A DNA stretch of 64,000 bases, taken from NCBI GenBank assembly GCA_016946835.1, contig JACVTC010000140.1, forward strand, positions 412,501-476,500, in the 5' to 3' direction. Positions within the stretch are counted from its first letter, which is position 1, and each line of letters opens with the position of its first letter. Below, piece by piece: positions 39,676 to 52,783 of the stretch. The DNA is from Neocallimastix lanati (nom. inval.) (taxonomy: Eukaryota; Neocallimastigomycota; Neocallimastigomycetes; Neocallimastigales; Neocallimastigaceae). The notes beneath the pieces were generated by a model. It searched no databases. It was given only the letters and a program-made list of their open reading frames with translations, and was not told the origin of the DNA. The translations under genes were made by a program, and so were the position numbers.

Positions 39676-41368
39676 GAAAAAAAGAAACTGTATAACTAAA
39701 TAAAAAAATATTAAAATTATTATTTTTAAAGGATGAGAAATACGATGTTATTGTTCTCGGTACTGGTTTAACCGAATGTATTCTTTCTGGCCTTTTATCT
39801 GTTGAAGGTAAGAAGGTTTTACACATGGATAGAAATGAATATTATGGTGGTGAAGGTGCTTCCTTAAATATTACTCAAGTAAGTATTATTTATTTTAATT
39901 ATTTATATGTCATATTAATAAAAAAAATATTTGTATTTTGTAAAAGATATTTAGGAAAAAAAAAGTATAATATATATTAATGAATTTTATATATTTATGT
40001 ATACTCATTCATGTTATTATTTAAAGCTTTACCAAAAATTCAAGCCAGGTCAAGCTATTCCAGACAAATTAAAGGATCATGACCGTGATTTCAACGTTGA
40101 CTTAATCCCAAAGTTTGCTATGGCTTCTGGTGAATTCGTTAAGATTCTTATTTACACTGATGTTACTCGTTATACTGAATTCAAGCAGATTGCTGGTTCT
40201 TACTTCTACTACAATGGTGATATTGCTAAGGTTCCAGTTACCGAAAAGGAAGTTGTTTTAACTTCTTTAATTGGTATGGCTGAAAAGTTACGTTTAAAGA
40301 GCTTCTTTGAATTCATTCAAGCTTACGACGAAAACAAGCCAGAAACTCATCAAGGTAAATAAATAACTTTAAAAAAAAATTTTTTTTTATAATCAATTAT
40401 ATAAATTAATATATATGGATTATGTAATTATTATAATATTATAAAATAGTATATTATTGAAAGTAATAATTAATTGTTTATTTAATATTTGTTTAAATAA
40501 TAATAATTAAATGAAAATAGGTTTAGATTTAAATACTGTTACTATGAAGGAAGTCTATGAAAAGTTCGAATTAGAACCAGCAACCATGGAATTCCTTGGT
40601 CATGCTCTTGCTTTACAAATTGATAATGGCTATCTTGAAAGACCAGCTAAGGAAACTTACGACAAGATTATGCTTTACATGTTATCTATGTCTAAGTACG
40701 GTAAGAGTCCATACCTTTACCCATTATATGGTCTTGATGAACTTCCACAAGGTTTTGCTAGATTAAGTGCTATTTACGGTGGTACTTACATGTTAAACAA
40801 GAAGGTTGACGAAATCGTTTACGAAAATGGAAAGGTTGTTGGTGTTAAGAGTGGAGGTGAAATTGCTAAGTGTGATAAGGTTATTTGTGATCCATCATAC
40901 GCTAAGGACAAGGTCACTAAGGTTGGTCAAGTCGTTAGAGCTATCGTTATCATGGAACACCCAATTGCTAACACTGATGAAGCTGATTCCGTTCAAGTTA
41001 TCATTCCACAAAACCAAGTTGGTAGAAACCATGATATTTACATTGCTTCTGTTTCATCTAACCACAATGTTTGTCCAAAGGGATTCTACATTGCTATCGT
41101 TAGTACTATTGTTGAAACTGGTTCACCAGAACAAGAACTTGAACCAGGTATGAAATTACTTGGTGAAATTGTTGACAAGTTCGTTTACGTTTCTGACATT
41201 TACGCCCCATCTTCTGATGGTACTAGTGACAACTTATTCATTTCTAAATCTAATGATGCTACTAGTCACTTTGAAACTGTTAGTGATGATGTTAAGGACA
41301 TATACAAACGTGTTGTTGGTAAGGAATTAACTATGGAAGGAAAAGTTGTTCGTGGTGACGAAAATTAA
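39153..41368 (+). CDS. GDI1: Rab GDP-dissociation inhibitor (4 exons, 441 aa)
   Basis: Rab GDI extracts prenylated GDP-bound Rab GTPases from membranes and recycles them through the cytosol. Coding exons: 39153-39155 (ATG only), 39732-39878, 40027-40354 and 40521-41368, with GT..AG introns of 576, 148 and 166 bp. Phases join exactly to a 1326-nt frame ending TAA. The start [20 protein letters not shown] is the canonical GDI nucleotide-fold motif. It is followed by [20 protein letters not shown] (SCR1), the Rab-binding region ([14 protein letters not shown]), and later [20 protein letters not shown] (SCR3), GGTYMLN and VICDPSYA. Length is close to yeast Gdi1 (451 aa). Codon use is strongly biased to GGT, AAG, TTC and CCA, as in highly expressed genes, in contrast to the Asn-rich genes nearby. 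It is not a Rab escort protein, whose members are longer with large inserts. Confidence 0.96.
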
Positions 41369-42229
41369 ATAAATTAAAAGAAAAGAAAATAAAAACTTTG
41401 GAATAAGCTAAAGTCATATTTTAAAAAAAAATATTGTAAAAAATTGAAATAAACAAATAAGCAAATAAGCAAACAAACATACATAAAAAAAATATCAATA
41501 CCAAAATTAATAAGCATTAATCAATTAAAGATGTTGAAAACTTGAATTACTTTATATATATTCTTTTTTATTTTATTCTAATATAAAGGATATAGAAAAA
41601 ATGTAATTTAAGGAGTTAACATCTTATCCAAATATAGATTCCAAAAAATAATATTTATATATATATTTTAAATTTATCTATATAAATATTAATTTTTTTT
41701 TTCTTTTTATAATGATTATAAATAAAACCAAATAATTTATTTATATTTTTATAATAAATTTATTAAAAGCAAACAAGCAAACAATTATAAAAAAAGTACA
41801 CACATATAAGTCTTTCGTTTTTTTTTTTAAACAAAAAAAAAAAAAAAATTCTAAAAATAAATTCAACAAAAATAACAATAATAAAATAAAATAAAATACA
41901 ATAAAAATAAAACAATAAAAAATTAAAAATTAAAAATATAAAAAAATAAAATAATAAAAAAAATTAATAATCATATTAGAAACAGCTTGAAGCAAATTAA
42001 AAACAAAAAATATTAATAATAATAATAAAAAAAAAAAAAAAATGAAAATGAAAATATTTAAAATGTGCTTTTATGTTATTTATATCATTAGTGTTTGTAT
42101 TTTATTAAATTGATTATCTTTTGTGTTTATTTATATATAAATATAATAAAAAAAAAAAAAAAAAAAAAAAGTCGACTAAAATATTTAAATTCAAAAAATA
42201 TTTTAGATATTAGCCATAAAAAAAAAACA
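41369..42229. other. Downstream flank of GDI
   Basis: AT-rich, A-runs at 41836-41848, 42027-42041 and 42149-42170. No gene seen. Confidence 0.5.
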
Positions 42230-42965
42230 TATATATATATATAAATTTATTAGAGTTGTCATTAAATTTTATTATTAATATTAGTTATTATGAAAATAAT
42301 AGTATTGTACCGATAATGTGGTGAATATTTGTAAATGGAAAAATTCAAAATGTATCATTAAAAATCTAAATGCGATGCTCTTGCATCTTTTAGATGGAAT
42401 TCTTTAAATTTAATCGATGAATATCTATGTTTTATTCATTAGGAAGATTAGAGCGTTTAATCCTCTTTCTTCCTATGACTCTTTCTGATTTTGAAGATTA
42501 TATCAATCATTATATATACTTGTTCCTTCTTGGTGGGACTTTAGTTTTAAATGAGCTACATCTCGATAGTGGTGAACAGAGACAATTAAATGAACTACTT
42601 TTCAAAGGTTCATCTGAGTCACCTGTTCCAAAAATTGTGGGCTTGGCGGAATTCTTAACAAGTGCAATACCTATCATAAGTAGTTCGTTTGAGCTATTAT
42701 TTGATAGGTATTGTAAAATACCAAACTTAACCAAGAGCGTCGACGTCGTACTGATAAGGCCTAATGAAAATACAGGATCATCATCTATTTCCACGAAGGA
42801 TGAATCTCGCCCTAGTGGTTCAATAAATGATGAATCCGGGGAGAGTTTAGTGGACACCACATTATCTATTTTAAAGATGTTACTTCTAGGTTTTATTTCA
42901 TTTTTATTTGTTAGGAAGGGAAAAATTCCCGCATAGTACAACTTGCCGAAATAAAGTGTATTTTT
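42230..42965 (+). pseudogene. LINE relic, C-terminal domain copy A
   Basis: The plus-strand frame 42427-42936 includes VGLAEFLTSAIPIISSSFEL, then RYCKIPNLTKSVDV and GESLVDTTLSILKMLLLGFI. The same blocks recur in the relics to the right (TAALLQSIIPIAIDQQW plus TKSVNAEE on the plus strand, and GESLVDTILSNLKMLLLCFI on the minus strand). The first 120 bp (42247-42368) duplicate 43155-43276. It is a fragment of the C-terminal end of a non-LTR retrotransposon ORF, deleted internally. Confidence 0.65.
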
Positions 42966-43089
42966 GAGCTTTTTTATTTTTTATTTTTTAAATTTTTTTT
43001 TTATTTTTAATTTCAAATGTACTTTTCACCCACATGTATTTTTTATAATAAAGTTAATAAAGTTATGGAAGTGTATTCTCTTCCCTGTC

Positions 43090-43144
<55 letters not shown>

Positions 43145-43149
43145 ATATT

Positions 43150-44448
43150 CATTCATTAGAGTTGTTATTAAATTTTATTATTAATATTAGTGATCATGAA
43201 AATAATAGCATTGTTGCCGATAATGTGGTGAATATTTGTAAATTAAAAAATTCAAAATGTATCATTAAAAATCTCATAAGCCATATCCCTTCCATGCCAC
43301 GTTATTCTTGATCGAAAAAATCACTGGTGCTCTATACAATATTTTTAAACAAAGTTCAACTTCGTTGTCTGTTTCGTATTTTGTAGGGATTGCGGAGTTT
43401 CTAACAAAGGTAATACCATTTATTTGTTGATCTTTTAGGATTAAGATGGATTGCAGGTTTACAAAAAGCCAAATCTTTTATTAATGTATATTCTATTTCA
43501 AAAGATTTAAATATTCCTCCATTGTCAGCTAAGTGTGCTTTGTCTCAAGTCAAATGTTTTAATAAATGGAAAGATTCAAATTGTATTATTTCCTATTTAG
43601 TTAATAATATTCCAAAATCTAGAAAATATACATGGACGAAAGAAAGTAGAACTCTTAAACGTAAACTAGAGAAAAGAGGTAATAACGATAATAAAATCAA
43701 GGATTTTTATTGGAAAAGAGATATGTAAGTCAATTCTATTAAAGCTGAATTTTATGACAAAAACAGATTCGAAGAAACATCAAATTTTATAAAACTTTGT
43801 TATGAATATCCTGATCTTTCATATGGTTTCTATTGGCTATTGTGAGCACGAAGCGGATATAGATTGAATGCTAGAATTGCTAAAGCTGTAAAAATAATAG
43901 ATCAAATGTGTCCTAATTTTTGTCCCTGTTGTAAAAGTAATAAACAATGGATAAGGCATTGGTTAATTGATTGTCCATTTTTCAATCATATTCGTAGTAA
44001 AGTTAATGATAAAATTTTATTTTTATATAATGATTTTAACCGTGGCGACCTAACAAATGATATTGTTAATAGTAATAATAGTAATAGTAATAATAGATAT
44101 AGTAATATTAGTATTGAAAATAAGGTGTATATTGATTCTAGTGTGTGTGAAAAAGTGTTTAATTTCCTTCTTGGAGGAAGAAGTATTAATAACAATACAA
44201 GGGAATGGAAGGATCTATTTAAGTGCCAGATGAAATCAGGTGCTTATTCTGATACTCCATTCTTGGTGGTTACTGCGGCTCTTCTTCAATCGATTATACC
44301 TATTGCTATTGACCAGCAATGGTCTTTGTTCAATAGATTCAAATCGAATCGTACTACTACTACCAAGAGCGTCAATGCTGAAGAAACAGTAAGACAGGCC
44401 AGCAGGGATAGCACAACCAATGAAGATCATCTGTTAAATCTAAAATAA
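43150..44448 (+). pseudogene. LINE relic, C-terminal domain copy B with zinc-knuckle
   Basis: From 43429 to 44448 one plus-strand frame stays open except for two stops (TAA at 43726, TGA at 43843). It begins LLGLRWIAGLQKAKSF and goes on with VYSISKDLNIPPLSAKCAL, CFNKWKDSNC and YPDLSYGFYWLL. Then come ARSGYRLNARIAKAV and the terminal zinc-binding motif CPCCKSNKQWIRHWLIDCPF, the CCHC-type domain that ends many LINE ORF2 proteins. The TGA replaces an Arg (CGA). The upstream part (43150-43428) consists of rearranged pieces of the same family in other frames. No endonuclease or RT core was found, so this is a 5'-truncated, decayed copy. Confidence 0.75.
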
Positions 44449-45236
44449 TAAAACAAAGAAGTAACATCTTTAAATTAGATAGTATGGTATCCACTAAACT
44501 CTCCCCTGTACCACAAGAAAGATCATCAAAAGTTGAATTACTTACTATAGGATCTTTGTTCGGAACGGTGCTGGTAGTAAATATGTATTGATGAGAATTA
44601 ACAGGACTACTAATTGCACTATTCCTTTGCCATATCGGTGCGACAAGAGCACTCTTGGTAATGAAAATGTTTTTTGCTAAACCTTTCAAAAAGTAATTCA
44701 AAAGTATTCACTTAAATGTCTCTGTTTCCCAGTATCTAATTTTAGCACATCTAAAGCTAAAATTCTACCTAGAAGGAATATATATATATATACCTGTTTA
44801 TGAAATTTTCGTATTTTAAAATATTAGAATAAGATGGAAGTAAGGAAAGATTCCTTACTTTAATGGAAAATAAAGTGAAAAGGTCATGAATAAAATATAA
44901 AAATTTACATTGACATAGAGAAAAGGTAGAGCATTCAAACATCCAATGGATAAAAGATTGATCTCCTTTTCCACAACAAGGGCAGAATTTAGGACAATCG
45001 TCAGAAACTCTATCACTCCTAATTGCAATAGTGGTATTATATTTATAACGAGCTCTTAATCTTAAGATCCAGTTAAAACCTAAACTTAAATGATGAGCTT
45101 GAATAGATTTCTAGTATTTATAAATTTGAAGTTATTGTAATTCGTACCTTTAAATTTACCAACATCAGACCAATATGATTTAATAACATCTTTGAATATA
45201 GTGATATCCTTTTTCCTAATTTTCTTATAGAGCACC

Positions 45237-45241
<5 letters not shown>
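44372..45241 (-). pseudogene. LINE relic, C-terminal domain copy C (opposite strand)
   Basis: On the minus strand: LVLYKKIRKKDITIFKDVIK, then (after a frameshift) LGFNWILRLRARYKYN, then the zinc knuckle CPCCGKGDQSFIHWMFEC, and further on GESLVDTILSNLKMLLLCFI. It is paralogous to copies A and B. It converges on copy B, and the two tails meet or overlap around 44372-44450. The minus copy therefore probably inserted next to or into the plus copy. Multiple frameshifts, non-functional. Confidence 0.75.

Positions 45242-45284
<43 letters not shown>
45239..45284. repeat. Poly-T run, about 46 bp
   Basis: Uninterrupted T-run abutting the upstream (5') edge of the minus-strand LINE relic. Confidence 0.95.
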
Positions 45285-45287
<3 letters not shown>

Positions 45288-45780
45288 CATAGAAAAAACT
45301 TAATTTAATTTATAATAATAATAATAATAAAATTACATGATTTAAATGAAAAATAAAAAATAAAAAAATAAAATAAAATAATGGTATAAAATATTCTAGT
45401 TTCATTTAATTATTATCTGTAAGACTTCACAAGGGCATTATTATAATGAAGTATAATAATGAATTTTGACTTCATAATGTTAATCATAATTTTAAGATTC
45501 GAAGTTATGATCATGTTGCTACACATAGTATACATCACACCGAAAATTTTTTTAACTTTTGAACTTATTTTTATTCTTTATTACATTAAATTTTCTATGA
45601 TTAATTAAATTTTATTCTTTTATTTTTATTATTTTTATATTTTATTTAATCTTTTACATATATTATATTTGTATGTTTAAATTATATAATGTATTTTTTT
45701 TTAAAAATATAATACATTAAAATTAAGTCATCTATTTAATAAAGGCCTGGAAGTGCTCTTCCTAGTCTAAAAAAAAAAAA

Positions 45781-46037
45781 AAATCTTATAATCTGGAGGT
45801 GAGGTTCGTTGTATATGAACTTTTTTCTGAATTTATTTATACACTTTATTTTGAATATAACTTTTTATTTCACATTACTATTTTATATATTATTATTTTC
45901 TCAATGAGCATATTATATTTATTTTTTTTATTAATTGAGTAATTTTTTATATAAAAAAAAAAACTATTCATATAATTAATAAATGAATAAATAAATAAAG
46001 TTTAAAGTTCATAATAATTGAAGCTATAGAAAAAAAT
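45781..46037 (+). mobile_element. LINE 3' end fragment, third copy
   Basis: Begins AAATCTTATAATCTGGAGGT and contains TTCTGAATTTATTTATACAC, then ends AAAGTTCATAATAATTG and AGCTATAGAAAAAA. It aligns end to end with 3552-3745 and, for its 3' two thirds, with 34495-34712. Just upstream, 45751-45770 has GGAAGTGCTCTTC, a 13-mer whose reverse complement occurs at about 57521. Confidence 0.6.
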
Positions 46038-46259
46038 ATTAAAATTTTATATTATATATATATAAAGACTTATATAAATCATAACTTAAAAGCTCTTTAT
46101 AAGACATGCTCATGAATGGAATATGAAATTACCTTTGAAAATTAGTAAATTTGATATTTTAATTGTTAAAATTTTCGAATTTATTAAACCAAATAATTAT
46201 ATAGATCTAATATTTTTTATCTTAGTTATAAATAAAAATGTTTTTTTCTATTAAAAAAC

Positions 46260-46312
<53 letters not shown>

Positions 46313-46456
46313 AATTCTAATTTGAATTTGAATTTGAATTTGAATTTGAATCTAAATCCTTTCGTTATTAATCCTACTATTGTTTATATTACAATAAAAC
46401 AAAAATTGGAAAAAATAAAAATATCATGTAATAAAGGTATGAATTAAAGTTTCAAT

Positions 46457-46493
<37 letters not shown>

Positions 46494-47786
46494 CTAATAC
46501 TTTTTTTATAATATTTTAAAGTAATTAAACTACACTTCCAATTATAAGCTTTTGTTCAAAGACCATCAATGCTTTATAAAATAGAAAAAAACTTTTTTCT
46601 TCTTGAATCATTGTTCATATTTTCTAACTACTAAGAATGACATTAGTAATTATAAATAGTAATAAGTTCTTTTATTTAATTTGAAATAGAATTTTATGAA
46701 TTTTATTTTATCTTATTAATTATTTATTATAGCAAAGAAAATCATATATATAATTTTCTTTACTATACTAAATAATTTATAATTAAATTCATTTTAATTC
46801 ATATTTGTAATATTGTAATTATATTTTTAATTTTATAATTTTCAGAAAATAAATTAAGTTAAAAAGTTTATATACATATATCAAATTTTAATAATTTTTT
46901 ATATAATTTTTACGTCAGTTTTAAATATTAAATGCTTTAAAAAAGAATAGTAAAAATTACTACTTATTAATTATTCTATGCTAATGGGAGACAAATTAAT
47001 TATTTTATTAAAAGATAAATATTTAATAAAAAGACAAATAAAAAAGTTAAGTAACATATAAAATATAAAATTAATATATATTATCATTATATATGTTAAG
47101 ACTTATTTATGGTTTATAATTATTATCAATTTTATATAATATATTTAATGATAAGGAGTTACTATTTATTATTCTAAATTAAAAGCTTTTATATTAATGC
47201 ATTGTGGCTTATATTACGATATAGTTCAATTGAAGTTTACATTTCACATATTCTAACAATATATGAAATTATATATATAAAATTCAAATTATAAATAATA
47301 TTTAAATATAAAATATATATATTATAGAATTTCTATTTACTTTTATACCATTCCTTTAAAAAATATAAAATTAAATAATATAATAAAATAAATATACTTT
47401 TCAATTTTTTTTATTTATTTTTATTCTTTAAAAATAAAAAGAATAAAGTTTTGTAAATAATTATTAATTAACAATAAATTTTAAAAATAATATTCAATTA
47501 TTTTTATCTATCTTTAAACTTTCAACATAAATATATATATTCATTAATTAATAAATTTTATTAAAGAACTAATTTATAAAAATAAAAATAAAAATTACTT
47601 TTTTATACCATATAAGTAAGAAAATAATAATAATAATATAATAATAATAAAGAAAAAAGAAAGGTTTAATAGAATTAAATAAACAATAACAACATAAAAT
47701 AATATTAAAGGAAAATTTAATAAAAGAAAGCAATATAATTAAAAAAAAGAAATAATAATAATAAATAAATAAATAAATAGAATAAA
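46038..47786. other. AT-rich intergenic region
   Basis: Contains a TTTGAA hexamer repeat at about 46315-46350 within a short frame of doubtful coding nature, a long A-run at 46460-46490, and a copy (47199-47270) of the TGTGGCTTATA-type dispersed sequence shared with 2723-2812. Confidence 0.5.
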
Positions 47787-48348
47787 ATGACAAAAGCGAA
47801 AAATATGTCTGAACAAGAAATACTCAGTATTTCTAAAAAAATGTTTTATGGGGGATTCGCATTTCTTCCTTGGTTATGGCTTGTTAATTGGATCTACTTT
47901 AATCCAGTATTAAAGCAAAGACCAGGATTATCCGAGCAAATTCATTTTTGTAATTTTTTTTTTTTTAAAAAAAAATATTGATAAATTTCTTTAATCTATT
48001 TATAATTATATAATTTTATTTTTTTTTTAAAAAAAAATTAAACAAACAAACATAAACAAATATAATAATAATAATAATTCAATAATCGATTTCTTTATAA
48101 AATCATTTAAATTTTATGCTGATATACAAAAATTTCATTTTTTTTTTTTTTTTTTTTTTTTTAAATAATATTGATTGTTATGGTAATAATATTAATAATA
48201 TAATTATTTGTTAGATGTAAAATGGTCATTTATTGGTGCAGCTATATGGATAGTTTTACTTGCTACTTGGGTAATAATATTTCAGACAACAAGAACAAAA
48301 TTTGGTTCAAGTTTAGATAGATTTTATGTTTCTGTACCAAAAGGATAG
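47787..48348 (+). CDS. PEN2: Gamma-secretase subunit PEN-2 (2 exons, 98 aa)
   Basis: PEN-2 is the small membrane subunit needed for presenilin maturation in the gamma-secretase intramembrane protease. Exons 47787-47949 and 48215-48348 join in frame across a 265-bp GT..AG intron (297 nt, stop TAG). The protein has a short polar N-terminus (LSISKKMF), then YGGFAFLPWLWLVNWIYFNP, matching the family signature YxGGFAFLPxLWLVN. A loop ends SEQIHFYVKWSFIG. A second hydrophobic segment AAIWIVLLATWVIIFQ and a short tail ending SVPKG follow. Length fits (human 101 aa). The first ATG is chosen; a second in-frame ATG lies six codons later. The gene is convergent with the Asn-rich gene to its right. Confidence 0.93.
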
Positions 48349-49495
48349 AACTGATATTATTAAAGCAATAACAATGATAATCATAAATATTATAAAATAC
48401 CTATATTAATAAATTACTTTAATTATCGCAACAATAGAAACAATATATAAAAAAAAATTATTATTATTATAATAATAATAATAATAATAATAAAATACTA
48501 TTCCTTATTTTTATTAAGATAATAAAAATATAATAACAAACAATAACAATAACAATAATAATTAATTGAAATTATTAATTAAATATATATTTTTTATTAT
48601 TTCAAATCAATGGATAAGTTATATATTTTTTAAATTAATAATTTAAATAAATATAATAAATATAACATAACTTAACATATCTATTCCATTTCTTTCTTTT
48701 TTGCTTTTTTCATATATATATATATATATATATACAATATTTATATTTGTAATTACCATTATTTTTACTAAAAAATTTAAATTTCATATTATAATATATC
48801 TATCAATTTTCATATAATATTTTCCGGTAAAATTATAAAGATAATAAATATTATTTATTATGTATACATATATTGTTATATTATAATATATCCTTTGGTA
48901 AATAATTATTGTTATATATATACATTTTAAATAAAAAGTCTTATTATTTAATTTTAATTTTTATATTAATATTACATTTTTCATTAAGTAATTATTAAAT
49001 TTGTTTAGAAAGTTTTTTCAATCTTATGATTGATTTATAATAATTTACTAAAATTTAAAATTAATACTTCTTTTTATTTTAAATATTTTGTTTTTATTTT
49101 TATTCTTTATTTAATTATAATAAAGTGAATGTATAATCTTTTATTATATTTTAATAATAATTAATTTATCATAATTAAATAATTCTATACTATAAAATAA
49201 ATAAATAAATAAATAAATATTTTTCAAATTATTAATAAATAATTACTAATCATAGAAACTAAATACTAAATTCTAATATTACTTATTATATATATACACT
49301 TTTTTTTGGGGGGGAAATTATTTTCAATTATATTTATCAAATTTTTTTATAATTTCAATAATTATAAAGATAATAATTTTCAATAGTATTAATTAGTCAT
49401 CACATATATATTGAACTGATTTATATATATATTTTTTTATTGTTATTTATATCAATAACAACATGAATTATTATTAATTATATTTTATTAAAAGT
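48349..49495. other. Intergenic between convergent genes
   Basis: AT-rich, with TA repeats at 48713-48735 and a G8 run at 49310-49317, the only long G homopolymer noticed in the window. No gene seen. Confidence 0.5.
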
Positions 49496-49893
49496 TTAAT
49501 GCTTAATTTTCTTTTGTTGTGAATAATTTATAGTTGTTGTTTGGCATTCATATTTTCTTTTTCTTCTTAATAAATAGGTATCATAATTTTGACTACTGAT
49601 AGTAATAGTAGAATAGGAGGGAGAGGATTCATCTAAATTTTAACAATAATAATGACAACAACAATAATAATTGTAATAATATTAATATTAATTAATTATT
49701 TATTTTTAATAATAATTCTATCATTAATTGTTAATATAAATAATAGAATAATAACATTACATACCATGATTATAAATGCTTTCGATTTGATTATTACTTT
49801 CTTCATTTTCTAATTTTTTTGTGGAATCGAATGTTTTGTTGATAGTATTATTATTTGAAGAATCGTCTATGTTATTGATATCTTCCTTGGGTA

Positions 49894-49964
<71 letters not shown>

Positions 49965-51478
49965 TTAATTTGTTTTTCCATTGACGGGATAATTATAATA
50001 TTTTGAACTTCTGAATTATTAATCATAATTTCAGAATTATTGTTGGATTTATTACATGTTTCTTGATTTTCGTTTTTTTGCTCATCTTTTAAATGAATAT
50101 CATCATCGTCATCATCAGTAATTGGCGGTGTTAATATATTTAAATCATAAAGTTTCATACTTTTATTTTTAAATGTTGTGTTACTAAACTTTAATTCCTC
50201 TTTATTTAAATTATTTATTTTAACATTATCATTGGTTTGATTATTGTCGGTATTAGTATTGTTAGTATTAATATTATTGTTATTTGAATTATTGTTATTA
50301 CTAATAATATTTGTATTTGTGTTTGTATTGTTAATAGTATTATTGCTACTAGAAGTATTTGATGAAGTTACAGGTCTAAAATCAGAGATTGGATTTGAGA
50401 CTTGATTACTATTATTTTCTGGGTATAAGTCTTCATTAATCTTTGTATCTGAATTATTATTGTCATTAATATTATTGTTGTTGTTATAAGTATTATCATT
50501 ATCATTATTATGACAGATATTTCCATTTGAATCATTAGATATACTTAATGGAACTCTTTGGATATTGGAATAATGAACTCTTGACATATAGTTTTCATAG
50601 CTTGGATGACGAGATCTTTGATGGGTTGCAGGGTGTGAATATATAGAGCATTCTTCTCTAACAGATATCGTTGAAGAACTTTCATCATCAGAATAATTAG
50701 ATAATAATGAAGATGACGATGATATTGTTGATGATGATGATGATAATAAGTTAAAATTTTCTTCTTCATCTTCGTCTTCTTCAATATCATTTTCTTCTTG
50801 GTTGTTATTTAAATCATTATTTTGAGAAATTTCTCTTTGATAATTAAATGACTGATGAATATTTCTATTAATATTATTTTCAATTATATTATATGAATTT
50901 GAATTTGAATTTGAATTATTGCTTGAAATTGGATTGTGAATTGAATTTTGAATTGAATTTTGAATTGGATTTTGAATTGGATCTTGAATTGGATCTTGAA
51001 TTGAATTTTGAATTGGAATTGAATTCACATTAATATTTGGATTTGGATTTGGATTTGGATTTACATTAATGTTTAGATTTAAGCTAATACTTTCATTTGG
51101 ATTTCTAAGATGAAGATTATGATAAAAATTTTCGTTATTCATATTTTGAAGTCTACGATTAAATTCAAAATCATAATTTGTATAGCCATACATATTTATA
51201 TTAGTATTAAATGAATTAATGTCTTCATTATATTGTCTATTCATATAATAATTAGAGTTTAATGTTCTTCTTGAAAGCATTGTTAAAAATCTTTCAAATG
51301 CTTCAGCCCTTTGTAAAAATCTTCTAGTTCCAGTAATACTAACCAGTTTATGAAATGTTTCTTGAACAATTGGAATATTATACATATTTAAATCAAGTGA
51401 AAATTTTGCTAACCTTTCAAGATAGTGAAGATGTTCAGTTGCAATTATTTCAGATTCTTCAGCTGATGGGCCAAGCAT
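49496..51478 (-). CDS. Asn-rich protein of unknown function (2 exons, 616 aa)
   Basis: Exon 1 is 51478-49765. It is followed by a consensus donor GTATGT (49764-49759). The acceptor TTTAG lies at 49633-49637, and exon 2 is 49632-49496 with a TAA stop. Intron 132 bp, phases agree (1851 nt). Without splicing the frame ends four bases into the intron. Residues 1-75 (start MLGPSAEESEIIATEHLHYL, then ETFHKLVSITGTRRFLQRAE and AFERFLTMLSRR) look like a folded helical domain that I do not recognise. The rest is low complexity: an NPNPNPN-type tract, a QDPIQDPIQNPIQNS repeat, acidic EENDIEEDEDEEEN, Ser runs and a pure Asn run of about 24 (AAT/ATT repeat at 49886-49957). The C-terminus encoded by exon 2 is basic (LLRRKRKYE). 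No membrane segment. Nuclear location is plausible but unproven. Confidence 0.8.
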
Positions 51479-51686
51479 GATGTACTCTTTTTTTCTATTT
51501 TATTAAATAAGAATGAAAAAAAAAATATTTTTTATATAAATATATAAATATAAATAATTTATAAATTATTATACATATAAAAATATATTATAAATATTAA
51601 AAAAATATAATATATATATAATAATTTATTTTAATTAGTGTTATTGTATAGTTTAATATAAAATTAATATTTAATTTTTTATATAC

Positions 51687-51733
<47 letters not shown>

Positions 51734-51886
51734 TCAAAATTGAAGAAAAAATAATTATATATATGCGATTTTTTTTAAATATATATTATTAAAAAATAAT
51801 CAATATAAAACTATTTATTTATTTATTTATTTATTTATATAAAATATTTTACTACTTAAATTTATTTTTATAACTAACTTATTTTA

Positions 51887-51946
<60 letters not shown>

Positions 51947-52783
51947 GTTGTTGTTGTTGTTGTTGTTATTAATTCTCATTTCGTATGTTTTACTTTAATT
52001 TTTTATATAATTTATGAACATTATTAACATTACAGTTTATTTTGCTTTATTTTATTTATTTATTTATAAATCTACATAATTTTAAATCTACATAATTTTA
52101 TTTCAATAGTAACCAAAAGTTTAATTTAATATTAAATAATGTTATAAATATGTTATAAATATTATAAATAATAATCCTAAAGTATTTTATATTTTGTAAA
52201 TGATTATAATTTTTGAGATGTAAAATCTAAAAAAAAAAAAAAAAAAAAAGTTATTTAAAATTATAATATATATTTTTAATAATTTGAATTATATATTTAT
52301 ATATGCATGTTGTATATTCACAAAGTTAAGTTTATTAAATTTATGATATAGTTGTTTATGGAAAGTTTATTTAAATATAATAATGTTAAAACAAACGAAA
52401 GTATTTCAATTTTAATTTTTCATAACAACTAATGACAAAACATTTGATTATATATTATATAATAAAATTAAGGTCGAAAATATATTTAAATATTTAAATA
52501 ATATATATCACTTATAATAATAATAATAATAATAATATTTTAATTATTTAAAACATTTCTTTATTAAATATAAAATTAAGATATTTATTGTAATAATTAT
52601 ATAATATAATTAATTATATATTACTTATTATTTTTATATCCTTTAATAATTTTTATTAGATACGAATATTTAAAAAAAAAAAAAAAAAAAAAAAAATTTC
52701 GTACATTTTTATTACTTTCCATAATATTTTAATATCTTATTATTTAAAGTGTTTTGAATAATTAAATTATAAAATTTTGATTT

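Noticed and set aside
39317-39826. 169-codon frame antisense to GDI
   Set aside because: Phe/Leu-rich chance frame opposite the A-rich intron 1 and exon 2 of a clearly identified gene.
42510-42941. 143-codon minus-strand frame
   Set aside because: Antisense shadow of the LINE copy A frame, whose blocks recur in the other LINE relics in the sense direction.
46238-46447. 69-codon frame with an NLNLNLN segment
   Set aside because: The segment is a TTTGAA hexamer repeat after a T-run. A few downstream residues look coding-like, but no exon boundaries or homology could be supported.
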